From Catenuloplanes atrovinosus (lineage in GTDB: Bacteria; Actinomycetota; Actinomycetes; Mycobacteriales; Micromonosporaceae), in contig NZ_JAVDYB010000001.1 in NCBI RefSeq assembly GCF_031458235.1, forward strand, positions 3,865,001-3,929,000: DNA of 64,000 bases. Direction: 5' to 3'. This document shows positions 44,924-53,526 of the stretch, piece after piece. Within the stretch, counting starts at the first letter, position 1; each line of letters begins with the position of its first letter. The notes below the pieces were generated by a model. The model ran no database searches, was not told the DNA's origin, and saw only the letters and a list, made by a program, of their open reading frames with translations. A program made the position numbers and the translations under genes.

Positions 44924-45625
44924 ATGCCGCTCTCCCCTCTGAGCCGCCGCACGCTGCTCGCCGCCGGTAGCGTCGCGGCCGGCGCGCTGGCGATCCCGGC
45001 CGCCGCCTCCGCCGCGCCCGCGTCCGCCGAGCCCGCGCCCACCACGCCGGCCGCGGCCGTGCGCCGCCTGCTGGCCGGCAACCACCGCTTCGCCACCGGC
45101 CACGCCCGGCACCCGCACCAGACGCTCGACCGTCTGCGGGAGGTGGCCACCGGGCAGGACCCGTGGGCCGTCGTCCTCGGTTGCGCCGACTCGCGCGTCT
45201 CGCCCGAGCTGCTCTTCGACGAGGGCATCGGCGACCTGTTCGACAACCGCGTGGCCGGCAACATCGTGGACGACCTGCTGCTCGGCAGCATGGAGTACGC
45301 GGTCGAGGAGTTCGCCCCGCCGCTGATCGTGGTGCTCGGCCACGAGCGCTGCGGCGCGGTCAGCGCCACCATCAACGCCATCAACACCGGCGGCGAGGCG
45401 CCCGGCCACATCGCGTCCATCGTGGAGGCGCTCCGCCCCATCGTCGCCCCGTACGCCGCCGCGCCGGACGGCGTCGAGCGCGGCGTGCAGGCGAACGTCC
45501 GCGCCCAGGCCGCCGCGATCCTCTCGCGCAGCGAGATCATCCGGGAGCACGTCGAGTCCGGTCACGGGGCCGTGGTCGGCGCCCGCTACGACCTCGACAC
45601 CGGCGTGGTCACGCTCGTCCACTGA
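44924..45625 (+). CDS. Tat-exported beta-carbonic anhydrase
   Basis: 233 residues. The twin-arginine signal SRRTLLAAGSVAAGALAIPA is followed by a beta-carbonic anhydrase domain. Zinc ligands are the Cys in GCADSRVSPE and the His and Cys in GHERCGA; the catalytic Asp-Arg dyad is in CADSR. Export of a beta-class enzyme with a Tat signal is characteristic of actinomycetes. GGAG lies 8 bases before the ATG. A strong terminator follows. Confidence 0.93.
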   Translation: MPLSPLSRRTLLAAGSVAAGALAIPAAASAAPASAEPAPTTPAAAVRRLLAGNHRFATGHARHPHQTLDRLREVATGQDPWAVVLGCADSRVSPELLFDEGIGDLFDNRVAGNIVDDLLLGSMEYAVEEFAPPLIVVLGHERCGAVSATINAINTGGEAPGHIASIVEALRPIVAPYAAAPDGVERGVQANVRAQAAAILSRSEIIREHVESGHGAVVGARYDLDTGVVTLVH

Positions 45626-45632
45626 GGACCGT

Positions 45633-45660
45633 CCGGTCGGAGGCTCGCGCCTCCGGCCGG
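45633..45660 (+). terminator. Rho-independent-like terminator
   Basis: Twelve-base stem (CCGGTCGGAGGC / GCCTCCGGCCGG, one G-T pair) with a TCGC tetraloop, followed by TTCTTC. It lies 8 bases after the carbonic anhydrase stop. Confidence 0.75.
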
Positions 45661-45743
45661 TTCTTCGTGGTGACCCGCCACGGACCCCGCGGGGAGGAGA
45701 TCAGCGACGACCGGCGCTCGCTCCGCGCATGCGGCTTCCTCGG

Positions 45744-47513
45744 TCAGCCCGCCTGCGCCGCGTGCAGCGCGGCGTAGCGGCCGTTGCGGGCCAGGAGCTG
45801 GCCGTGCGAGCCGATCTCGGCGATGCGGCCGCCGTCGAGCACGACGATGCGGTCGGCCCGGCGGATGGTGGAGAGCCGGTGCGCCACCACCAGCGTGGTG
45901 CGGCCGCGCATCAGGCGGTCCAGCGCGGCCTTGACCTGCGCCTCCGACTCCGGATCGAGCGCGCTGGTGGCCTCGTCGAGCAGCAGCACGCGCGGATCGC
46001 GGATGAGCGCGCGGGCGATCGCGATGCGCTGCCGCTGACCGCCGGAGAGCCGGGCGCCGCGCTCGCCGACCACGGTGTCCCAGCCGTCCGGCTGCGAGTC
46101 GACGATGTCCAGCGCGTGGGCGTCGCGGAGCGCGGCGCGCAGCCGGTCGTCGCAGACCCGGTCCAGGCCGTAGGTGACGTTCTCCCGGATCGTGCCCTCG
46201 AAGAGCACGGACTCCTGCGGCACGACCGAGACGAAGCGCCGGGCGGTGCGCAGGTCGAGTTCCTGCATGTCGGTGCCGTCCAGCAGAATCCGGCCGCCGG
46301 TGGGGCGGATGAAGCCGAGCACCAGGTTCAGGATCGTGGACTTGCCGGCGCCGGACGGCCCCACGAACGCGACCGTCTCGCCGGGGGCGATGTCCAGGTC
46401 GACGCCGTGCAGGCCGTCCTGCGTGGCGCCCGGGTGGCGGTGCGAGACGGATTCGAGCGTGATCCGGCCGGTGACCGCGGTGACCGTGCGCTTGCCCTCG
46501 TTCTGCTCCAGGTCCGGCTCCTGCAGCACCTCGGCGATCGAGCGGACCGACTCGACGCCGCGGGCGGCCACCGGGAGCAGGCTGAGCAGCTGGATCAGGC
46601 CCTGGGTGAGCAGCGCGAAGTAGCTGGAGAGCAGCACCACCTCGCCGGGCGTGATCGGCAGCGCGCCGGTGAGCGAGAAAATCGCGGCCAGCACCAGGCA
46701 GGCCACGCCGAGCAGCTGCATCGTGACCCAGGACATCGACGCGGTGTGGCCGTTGAGCATGTCCAGCCGGAGCGCCTCGCGGCGGACGCCCTCGGCACCG
46801 TCGGCCACCCGGGAGACCGCGGTCCGCTCCAGGCCGTGCGCGCGGGTGACCGGGATCAGCGAGGCCATCTCGCCGACACGCGCGGCGAACACCTCCATCT
46901 CCAGGCGGAAGCGCTCGTTGCGGGCCCGGGACCGGCGCGCCACGGTGTGCCGGACCAGCAGCGCCAGCGGGACGGTCAGCAGGTAGACCGGCAGGAACTC
47001 CGGGACCATCACCGCGGTCATCGCGGTCGCGCCGATCAGCACCATGACGGCGGACAGCAGCGGGTGCGCGACCTGCTGGAGCATCAGCTCGATGTTCTCG
47101 ACGTCGCGGACCACCTTGTTCTGCACGATCGAGGAGCTGGCCCGGGTGTGGAACCCTATCGACAGGCTCTGCAGGCGGGCGGCGAGCGCGTTGCGCAGCC
47201 CGGCGCCGGTGTCCCGGACCACGCGCATGAAGTGGTGCGTGTAGAGCAGGTGGTTCGGATAGTTCTGCGCCAGCAGCACGAACGCCACGGCGAACCAGAC
47301 CAGCACGGTGGAGGTGCGGCCGCCGTTCGCCACGATGTCGATGATCTTCGCGGTGATCACGGGCAGGAACCAGAGCGGGATCTCCTTCAGCATGAAGGAG
47401 CCGATCGCCAGCGAGATGCGCCCGGGACGGCGGCGCAGGAGCCGGAGGACGGACCGGACCGGATGAGCGCCGTCGACGACCATCGGTGCTGAGGAAAGCG
47501 CTTGCCCTGCCAT
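45744..47513 (-). CDS. ABC exporter, fused membrane and ATP-binding domains
   Basis: 589 residues from ATG 47513; ATG 47483 is also possible. The N-terminal half has six membrane helices (type 1 exporter fold) and FMRVVRDTGAGLRNALAARLQSL, typical of MsbA/LmrA-like half transporters. The C-terminal ATPase has Walker A GPSGAGKST, LSGGQRQRIAIARAL, Walker B LLLDEATSALD and the H-loop VAHRLST. It should work as a homodimer exporting a lipid, drug or peptide. No substrate gene is adjacent. Confidence 0.93.
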   Translation of the reverse strand: MAGQALSSAPMVVDGAHPVRSVLRLLRRRPGRISLAIGSFMLKEIPLWFLPVITAKIIDIVANGGRTSTVLVWFAVAFVLLAQNYPNHLLYTHHFMRVVRDTGAGLRNALAARLQSLSIGFHTRASSSIVQNKVVRDVENIELMLQQVAHPLLSAVMVLIGATAMTAVMVPEFLPVYLLTVPLALLVRHTVARRSRARNERFRLEMEVFAARVGEMASLIPVTRAHGLERTAVSRVADGAEGVRREALRLDMLNGHTASMSWVTMQLLGVACLVLAAIFSLTGALPITPGEVVLLSSYFALLTQGLIQLLSLLPVAARGVESVRSIAEVLQEPDLEQNEGKRTVTAVTGRITLESVSHRHPGATQDGLHGVDLDIAPGETVAFVGPSGAGKSTILNLVLGFIRPTGGRILLDGTDMQELDLRTARRFVSVVPQESVLFEGTIRENVTYGLDRVCDDRLRAALRDAHALDIVDSQPDGWDTVVGERGARLSGGQRQRIAIARALIRDPRVLLLDEATSALDPESEAQVKAALDRLMRGRTTLVVAHRLSTIRRADRIVVLDGGRIAEIGSHGQLLARNGRYAALHAAQAG

Positions 47514-47541
47514 TCCGGTCAGTCTAGCCGCGCGAGCCGGT

Positions 47542-48513
47542 TCAGGGCGGGCCGAGGTGCCGGGCCACCCGCGCCGCGTCCGGGGCCATGCCGCCGAGCG
47601 TGCCGGAGGCAAGCGTGTGCTGGAACGGCAGACCCACGAACCCCAGCCGGGGTACGTCACCGGGGCGCGCGCCGAGCCAGTCCAGGCGGGGCCGGAGGCC
47701 GGTGCACCAGACGACGGTGGCGACGTCCAGCACCCGGCCGTCCGCGAGCACCGGCCGGCCGTGGTGGACCGAGGTCACCCGCGGCACGCGGGTGACGCCG
47801 GCCGCGGCCAGCGAGCGGGCGGTGTGCCAGATCAGCGGGCTGGCGCGGCGCCGCAGGAAGCGCCGGGCGGCGTCGCCCGGGACCGGCAGCCGGTAGAGGG
47901 CGCGCACCGCGCGGCCGCGGGCCACCGCGAGCGGCACCCGCCCGGTGCGCGGGCCGGCGAGGTAGGTGCGGTGGGTGGCCGCGACCATGCTGGCGATGTC
48001 CGCGCCGGACTGGCCCGCGCCGACCACCAGCACCGGGCCGCCGGGCAGGCCCGCCGCGCCGCGGTACCCGGCGGAGTGCACCTGGCGGATGCCGGGGTCC
48101 AGCGCACCGGCGAACGGCGGCACCACCGGGACCGCGTGCGCGCCGCCCGCCCAGACCAGCCGGTCCGCGACGACCGGGCCGGCCGTGGTGGACAGGTGGT
48201 GCCGGCCGTCGCGGTAGGCGTGCGCCCGGACCTCGGTACCCAGCCGCACCTCGATCCGCTGCCGGGCCGCGTACTCCTCCAGGTAGTCGGCGTAGTCGTC
48301 CTTGTCCGGGTGGCCGTCCGGATCGCCGGGCAGCGCCAGCCCCGGCAGCGCGCAGTAGCGGGCCGGCGTGAACAGCCGCAGCCCGTCGTACCGCTGCCGC
48401 CAGCTGTCGCCGATCCGGGCGCCCGCGTCGAGCACCACCGGGTCGTGCCGGCGCAGCCGGACCGCGGTGGCCAGTCCGGCCGCGCCCGCGCCGACCACGA
48501 CCGTCGTTCCCAT
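47542..48513 (-). CDS. FAD-dependent monooxygenase-like protein (flavin-containing type)
   Basis: 323 residues from ATG 48513, just before TTVVVGAGAAGLATAVRLRR (FAD site). A second Rossmann motif, VLVVGAGQSGADIAS, binds NADPH. The LFTPARYCALPGLALPGDPD segment is typical of YUC/CzcO-like flavoproteins. The last part has VVWCTGLRPRLDWL. It probably hydroxylates or oxidises a small molecule. It lies 28 bases beyond the exporter start on the same strand, so they may share a transcript. Confidence 0.9.
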   Translation of the reverse strand: MGTTVVVGAGAAGLATAVRLRRHDPVVLDAGARIGDSWRQRYDGLRLFTPARYCALPGLALPGDPDGHPDKDDYADYLEEYAARQRIEVRLGTEVRAHAYRDGRHHLSTTAGPVVADRLVWAGGAHAVPVVPPFAGALDPGIRQVHSAGYRGAAGLPGGPVLVVGAGQSGADIASMVAATHRTYLAGPRTGRVPLAVARGRAVRALYRLPVPGDAARRFLRRRASPLIWHTARSLAAAGVTRVPRVTSVHHGRPVLADGRVLDVATVVWCTGLRPRLDWLGARPGDVPRLGFVGLPFQHTLASGTLGGMAPDAARVARHLGPP

Positions 48514-48575
48514 GGGTGACGACGATAGCCGCGGCCGGGCTTTACCGGCCGGGCGCACGGGGCAACCATGGACGG

Positions 48576-49082
48576 ATGCGGATGTCCGCCGCGCCGCCGG
48601 ACGACTTCGTCGCGTACGTCGACCGGCGGTTGCCGCAGGTGCGCGCCCGGGTCGCGGGCGAGGTGCCGGCGCCGGACCGGGACGAGGTGCTCACCGAGGT
48701 CCTCACCGGGCTCGCCGGGCGCTGGGCGCTGCTGCGCGTCGCCGCCCGGCTCGGGCGCCCCGCGCTGACCGACCGCTGCGTGGAACGGCTCGTGGTGCAC
48801 CGGGCGCGGCTGTGGCGGGAGCGGCAGATCTACCCGGTGGAGGTCACGGTCTGGGACCTGCCGCCCGCTCCCCCGCGCCCGGCCGGGCCGACCGGGCCGG
48901 TCAGCGTCGCGCTGCGCCGGGCGTCGGTGCTCGACTCGACGGTCCGGCCGCCGCTCGCCGCGCTCGCCGAGGCGTCCACCGCGTGGTGGCACGCCTACGA
49001 GGCGCGGCGGCGGGCCGGCCGGATCGTCCGGGTGACGCTGTTCGTGCTGTTCCTGCTCGCGATCTGGACCGCGGCGGGCTGA
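48576..49082 (+). CDS. Tail-anchored protein of unknown function
   Basis: 168 residues. A soluble, helix-rich, arginine-rich N-terminal part contains DDFVAYVDRRLPQVR. A single C-terminal helix (IVRVTLFVLFLLAIWTAAG) ends at the stop, so it is a tail-anchored or C-in membrane protein. ATG 48582 is also possible. No known family is recognised. Confidence 0.7.
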   Translation: MRMSAAPPDDFVAYVDRRLPQVRARVAGEVPAPDRDEVLTEVLTGLAGRWALLRVAARLGRPALTDRCVERLVVHRARLWRERQIYPVEVTVWDLPPAPPRPAGPTGPVSVALRRASVLDSTVRPPLAALAEASTAWWHAYEARRRAGRIVRVTLFVLFLLAIWTAAG

Positions 49083-49089
49083 CCTCGGC

Positions 49090-49518
49090 TCAGGCGGTGG
49101 CGCGCGTGAGCAGCGCGGTGATCGCTGCCTCGCTGTCCGGGGTGAGCGCGGTCAGCGCGTACGAGGTCGGCCACATGACGCCGTCGTCCAGCGGCGCGTT
49201 GTCGTTGAAGCCGAGCGTGGCGTACCGCGTCTTGAACTTGCCCGCGGGCTGCAGGAAGCAGAGCACCTTGCCGTCCTTCGCCCAGGCGGGCATGCCGTAG
49301 TACGTCTTCGCCACCAGGCCCGGCGCGTGCTCGGTGACCAGCGCGTGCACCCGTTCGGCCAGCGCCCGGTCCTCCTCCGGCAACTCGGCGATCTTCGCGA
49401 GCAGGTCGGCCTCGCCGTCCGTCCGGCCCTTGCGCGCCCGCAACTCCTGGGCGCGCTCCTTCATCGCCGCGCGCTCCTGCGCGGAGAATCCCTCGTCCGC
49501 CCGTTTCCGCCCTGCCAT
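49090..49518 (-). CDS. DUF1801 / iron-chaperone-like protein
   Basis: 142 residues. The N-terminal 40 are a charged helix (AQERAAMKERAQELRARKGRT). Then comes a DUF1801 fold with LAERVHALVTEHAPGLVAKTYYGMPAWAKDGKVLCFLQPAGKFKTRYATLGF, spread over about 50 residues. Relatives include YdhG/YjbR-like and frataxin-fold proteins; the function is not established. It converges on the preceding membrane-protein gene with a 7-base gap. Confidence 0.82.
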   Translation of the reverse strand: MAGRKRADEGFSAQERAAMKERAQELRARKGRTDGEADLLAKIAELPEEDRALAERVHALVTEHAPGLVAKTYYGMPAWAKDGKVLCFLQPAGKFKTRYATLGFNDNAPLDDGVMWPTSYALTALTPDSEAAITALLTRATA

Positions 49519-49670
49519 CCCCGGCTCCTTTCCGCAGCTCCGGCCCTCATGCTAGGCACCGGCCCGGCGCCGGGACTTCTCGAAAACTGACCGGTCGATC
49601 CGGCGGGAGGCGATCCCGGGCGGCGCGGATTCCCAGCCTCGACGGCATGGAGCCGGTGGATGTGGCCGGG

Positions 49671-50273
49671 TCAGGTGAACCGCGGTGATCCGGTGCGGGT
49701 GCGCTTGAGCTCGAAGAAGTCGGGGTAGCTCGCGAGCGCGAGGGCGCCGTCGAAGACCCGGAGGGCGTCCTCGCCGCGGGGGATGCTGTTGAGGACCGGG
49801 CCGAAGAACGCGACGCCGTCGATGTGGATCGTGGGCGTGCCGACGTCGTCGCCGACCGGGTCCATGCCCTCGTGGTGACTCTTGCGGAGTGCCGCGTCCC
49901 ACTCGTCGCCGGCGGCCGCGCCCGCCAGCTCGGCGGGCAGGCCCACCTCGGCGAGCGCCTCCGGGATGACGGTGTCCAGCTCGCGCTTGCGGCCCTGGTC
50001 GTGGATGCGGGTGCCGAGCGCGGTGTAGAGCGGGCCGAGCACGTCGTCGCCGTGCCGCTGCCAGGCGGCGGTGACCACCCGGACCGTGCCGAGCGAGCGG
50101 TCGACCGTCTCGCGGTAGCCCGGGTCGAGCTCACGGCCCTCGTTCAGCACGAACAGGCTCATCACGTGCCAGCGGAGGTCGATGTCGCGCCGCTCGCGCA
50201 CCTCGAGGATCCAGCGGGAGGTCACCCAGGCGTACGGGCACGCCGGGTCGAAGTAGAAGTCGACGGTCGTCAT
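49671..50273 (-). CDS. DsbA-like mycothiol-dependent nitroreductase (Rv2466c type)
   Basis: 200 residues. The thioredoxin-fold protein begins [23 protein letters not shown] with a single active-site cysteine (CPYA), then [16 protein letters not shown], and the cis-Pro segment [16 protein letters not shown]. This matches Mycobacterium Rv2466c, a mycothiol-dependent reductase that activates nitro compounds and helps resist oxidative stress. It supports an actinomycete host because mycothiol is restricted to that group. Confidence 0.9.
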   Translation of the reverse strand: MTTVDFYFDPACPYAWVTSRWILEVRERRDIDLRWHVMSLFVLNEGRELDPGYRETVDRSLGTVRVVTAAWQRHGDDVLGPLYTALGTRIHDQGRKRELDTVIPEALAEVGLPAELAGAAAGDEWDAALRKSHHEGMDPVGDDVGTPTIHIDGVAFFGPVLNSIPRGEDALRVFDGALALASYPDFFELKRTRTGSPRFT

Positions 50274-50389
50274 CCCGGCAGACTATGACGACCAACAGAT
50301 GATCTGGGGTACGAACAGACGGTTTACCGCACTCCTCATACTCCGATCGGACCGGGAATGATCTCCGCCCGCGGCCGGTTGAACGCGCG

Positions 50390-50851
50390 TCACGACACCG
50401 GTGGGTAGTAGGCCTGCGGCGCCTCCGGCATCACGTACGCCGGGGGCCGCTCGGCGGTGCGGGCGGCCAGCCCGTCCCGGACGTTCTTCTGCACCGCCAC
50501 GGCCGCGAACAGCGTCATGCCGTACGCCAGGCCGTAGAAGCCCTTCTCGCTGAGCGCCATCCCGCTGTTCCACAGCCCGACCGTCAGCATCACCACGCCC
50601 GCACCGGTCACCAGCCAGGACAGGCCCAGGTAGAGCGCGGAGACCGGCACCGCCTCGGCGCGGTCGCGGACCGCCTTCTGCACGGAGACCGCGGCGAACA
50701 CGCCCATGATCAGGACTGCCGCGTAGAAGCCCTTCTCGCTGCGCGCCATGCCCGCGTTCCACAGGCCGACGCCGAAGCAGACGATGCCGAGCAGCAGCGC
50801 CGCCCAGGAGGCGCCGATGAAGGCCGGGGTGGGCTTGCCGTGGTTCGTCAT
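50390..50851 (-). CDS. YiaA/YiaB-family inner membrane protein
   Basis: 153 residues with four helices arranged as two repeats. Each repeat has an LxxGLWNxGMAxSEKGFYxxxxxMxxFAAVxVQKxVRD pattern (about 14-62 and 75-123), the YiaA/YiaB double unit. A Pro/Tyr-rich tail follows. The function is unknown, though enterobacterial members are linked to membrane stress. Confidence 0.9.
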   Translation of the reverse strand: MTNHGKPTPAFIGASWAALLLGIVCFGVGLWNAGMARSEKGFYAAVLIMGVFAAVSVQKAVRDRAEAVPVSALYLGLSWLVTGAGVVMLTVGLWNSGMALSEKGFYGLAYGMTLFAAVAVQKNVRDGLAARTAERPPAYVMPEAPQAYYPPVS

Positions 50852-51060
50852 GGGGGTCTCCGTGGGGATCGTGTCGCCGGCCCGGTGCCGTCGCTGCGAC
50901 AAGACTCCGGGAAACCCCAGGTCAGGGGCGTGAGTAGCGGTACTCAACCGGTCTGGGTGCCGTTCCCGCCGGCCTTGCAAGCCGGTCACAAGTGATTCGC
51001 AAACCGTGCTCCCCACCATGTCCGGGACCCGAGACGGCGAACACCTGGACGGTATGCGAC

Positions 51061-51564
51061 ATGGGCACGGCCGAGGCGCGGATGCGCACGCTGCACGAAC
51101 GGCACGCGGACCCGGTGCTGCGCTTCCTGGTCCGGCTGGTGAACGGCGACCACCGTACGGCCGAGGACCTGCTGCAGGAGACCATGCTGCGCGCCTGGCG
51201 GCACATCGGCGAGCTGGGCATCGAGGCGGAGAACCAGCGCCGCTGGCTGTTCACGGTCGCCCGCCGGGTCGCCATCGACGCCTCCCGCATGCGGCGCGCC
51301 CGCCCGGACGAGATCGGCGCCGTCGACCTGTCGCTGCTCCCGGACGACGCCGACGTCACCGCCGCCGCGGAGGCCGCGGTGCTGGTCCGGGACGCGCTGC
51401 CGCGACTGCGGGAGGACCACCGGGCGGTGCTGGTCGCGCTCTACTACGCGGGCATGACCACGGCGGAGATGGCCGAGCACTTCGACATCCCGGACGGTAC
51501 GGTCAAGTCCCGCACCCACTACGCGATGCGCGCGCTGCGGTCGATCATCGGGGAGAGCGGGTAG
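51061..51564 (+). CDS. ECF-family RNA polymerase sigma factor
   Basis: 167 residues from ATG 51061. Region 2 is RTLHERHADPVLRFLVRLVNGDHRTAEDLLQETMLRAWR, and region 4 has YYAGMTTAEMAEHFDIPDGTVKSRTHYAMRALR, the SigK/SigL-like subgroup that normally has a zinc anti-sigma factor. No such gene follows, so its control partner is missing here or encoded elsewhere. Confidence 0.9.
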   Translation: MGTAEARMRTLHERHADPVLRFLVRLVNGDHRTAEDLLQETMLRAWRHIGELGIEAENQRRWLFTVARRVAIDASRMRRARPDEIGAVDLSLLPDDADVTAAAEAAVLVRDALPRLREDHRAVLVALYYAGMTTAEMAEHFDIPDGTVKSRTHYAMRALRSIIGESG

Positions 51565-51702
51565 GGCGGCTCCGGGTCGCACCGGCCCGGTGGCCGCGAA
51601 CGTCGACGCCCGGGTGCGCGGACCCGCCGCGTTCACCGCGGTCCCGCAGGAGCGGCCCACCGTCACGGACCCGCGGGCGGCCCCGGGCGGCGATCGCGCG
51701 GG

Positions 51703-52017
51703 TCAGGCCGCCCGGTACAGATCGTCGTGCGAGCCGCCGAGCGTCACGACGCCCGGTTCGCCCTCGATGGAGCCGACCACCTGGTCCCCGGAGGCGTAGA
51801 CGTCCGTGGCGAACAGGCCGGCGGTGTCGATCCGCAGATAGCCGCTGCTCACCAGGTGTTCGGCGGCCCCGGCCGCGACGTCCGGCCGGACATCCGTGCC
51901 GGGCATCTGCACCGCGGTCACCGTTCCGATGGTGTCCCCGAGCGAGTCGACGACACTCATGCCGACATTCACGCGCGCGATCGGCAGCGCGGTGAGGGGC
52001 GTGTCCTGAGGTTGCAT
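51703..52017 (-). CDS. PRC-barrel-like small protein
   Basis: 104 residues. VNVGMSVVDSLGDTIGTVTAVQMPG resembles the first strands of PRC-barrel or DUF2171 proteins, followed by AEHLVSSGYLRIDTAGLFATDVYASGDQV, which continues the barrel. No signal or catalytic motif is seen. Such proteins usually form small beta-barrels that bind RNA or membranes. Function is uncertain. Confidence 0.65.
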   Translation of the reverse strand: MQPQDTPLTALPIARVNVGMSVVDSLGDTIGTVTAVQMPGTDVRPDVAAGAAEHLVSSGYLRIDTAGLFATDVYASGDQVVGSIEGEPGVVTLGGSHDDLYRAA

Positions 52018-52217
52018 GCGGGTGGAGTTTCCAGCCCAGGAGGCTCGAAACCTCTTGTTTTGCCCGGCGCCCGGACTTCGGCATCTCCATGCGTGGCCCG
52101 CCGCCCCGACCGCACGGCGCGGCGAGGGGGCTTAGGCGTGGGGAGTGGCCGGGGACGCTCGTCTCGTGCGGCGTGAGCCGGCGCGCGTCGTCCAGCCGAC
52201 GACGGTGGCCAGCGGGC

Positions 52218-52944
52218 TCATGCGGCGATCGGCAGGCCGGGTGAGGTGAACGCGCGGCCGTCCTCGGTGACGGCGGCGGACTCGTAACCGTCGGTGGCGA
52301 TCTTCTCCAGCCAGGTGAGCGCGTCGCGGTCCATGGCGAGCGCGGCGGTGGCGTACGCGTCGGCGAGCGTGAGGTCCGGGCCGACCACGGTGACGGAGCG
52401 GAGGAAGTGGGCGGGCCGGCCGGTGCGCGGGTTCATCACGTGGGCGCCGCGCTCGTACGTGCCGGAGGTGGCCACGGCCGCGTCGGTGACCGCGAGTTTC
52501 CAGGCGAGCTTGCCGGCGTCCCACGGGTGGCGGACGCCGACGCGCCAGGTGCGGTCGCCGCGGGCGCGGATGTCGCCGCCGGCGCCGATGTAGTGGGTGT
52601 GCGCGCCGGCGGCGGGAGGCCTCCTCGACGGACCAGCCCTTGACGTAGCCGGACGGGTCCAGGACCTTGCCGTAGTACGCGTCGAAGTAGCCGTCCGTGG
52701 CGCGCCACAGGTCGGCGCAGGCGCCCAGCACGTGCCGCAGGTCCGGGTGGCAGTCGGTGGAGGTCAGCTCGCCGCGGCGCATGCGGCTGACCTCGCTGTC
52801 CGGCTTGTACGTGCTGAAGCGCGCGTCCACCTCGTGCAGCCACGCGCACACGTCCGCGACCAGCGCCCGCAGTTCGCCCGCGGGGCGGTCGTCGGCCAGC
52901 TCGATGCTGACCGCGGTGCCCATGACCTGTTCGACGTGGCGCAC
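52218..52944 (-). pseudogene. apbE: Frameshifted ApbE flavin transferase
   Basis: The first part (to about 52612) reads VMGTAVSIELADDRP, STYKPDSEVSRMRRGEL and GYVKGWSVEEASR, the N-terminal half of ApbE. The second half continues in another frame: AGAHTHYIGAGGDIRA, VATSGTYERGAHVMNPRTGRPA and VTVVGPDLTLADAYATAALAM, with the metal site. The frames join at about 52606-52613 near EEASR, where several bases appear missing. ApbE attaches FMN to threonines of partner proteins. The adjacent FMN-binding-domain gene is its expected target, so the loss, if real, would disable the system. Confidence 0.82.
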
Positions 52945-52953
52945 GGTCCGGCC

Positions 52954-53463
52954 TCAGCCCTGCGCCTCGTCCAGCGCGGCCTGCAGCGACTCCTTGTACG
53001 AGTCGGTGGTGAACGTGGCGCCGGAGACCGCGTCCACGTCGTCCGCGCTCTCCGCGTTCACGGCGGACTCGTTGAGCTTCTCGATCGCGGGCGGGTTGAT
53101 CGTCGCGCTGTTGCCGGCGGTCGGGTAGGTCGCGTCGGCAGCGGTGATCTTGCCGTCCTCGACCGTGATGGTCACCTGGATGGTGCCGTACGGGTTCTTC
53201 GCGGCCGCACCCTGGAAGTCGCCGTCGGTCAGGCCGCCACCGCCACCGCCGCCCTCGGCGGCGTCCTCCTCCTCGCCGCCACCGGCCGGCGGGGCCTCCT
53301 CCTCCTGGTTCCCGGCGTCGTCACCACCGGCGTCGTCCGCGGGGGCGTCCTCCGCCGGGGTCTCCGCCACGGCCACGATCTGCGTCGGCGCGGCCATCCG
53401 GACACCGAAGATCATGCCAACGCCGGCGAGCGTGCCGAGGACTGCTGCGGTACTGCGTCGCAC
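52954..53463 (-). CDS. FMN-binding-domain protein
   Basis: 169 residues. An N-terminal signal/anchor helix leads to an acidic, Gly/Glu-rich low-complexity linker (about 40-80). The FMN-binding domain follows (about 85-169) with VDAVSGATFTTDSYKESLQ, where SGATxT carries the threonine normally flavinylated by ApbE. It would pass electrons outside the membrane. It sits between the ferric-reductase-like gene and the broken apbE on the same strand. Confidence 0.9.
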   Translation of the reverse strand: MRRSTAAVLGTLAGVGMIFGVRMAAPTQIVAVAETPAEDAPADDAGGDDAGNQEEEAPPAGGGEEEDAAEGGGGGGGLTDGDFQGAAAKNPYGTIQVTITVEDGKITAADATYPTAGNSATINPPAIEKLNESAVNAESADDVDAVSGATFTTDSYKESLQAALDEAQG

Positions 53464-53501
53464 CGGAGGTCTCCTTCAGGTCAAGGACAAGGTCATCAGG
53501 G

Positions 53502-53520
53502 GGTACGCGGCGCGCGTACC
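53502..53520. other. Short hairpin between reductase and FMN-binding genes
   Basis: Perfect 8-base arms (GGTACGCG / CGCGTACC) around GCG, in the 63-base gap. It could attenuate expression of the downstream genes. Confidence 0.4.
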
Positions 53521-53526
53521 GGCGGT

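Noticed and set aside
52218-52944. Programmed frameshift in apbE
   Set aside because: No slippery sequence or stimulatory structure is evident, and several bases seem missing compared with the family, so mutation or assembly error is simpler.
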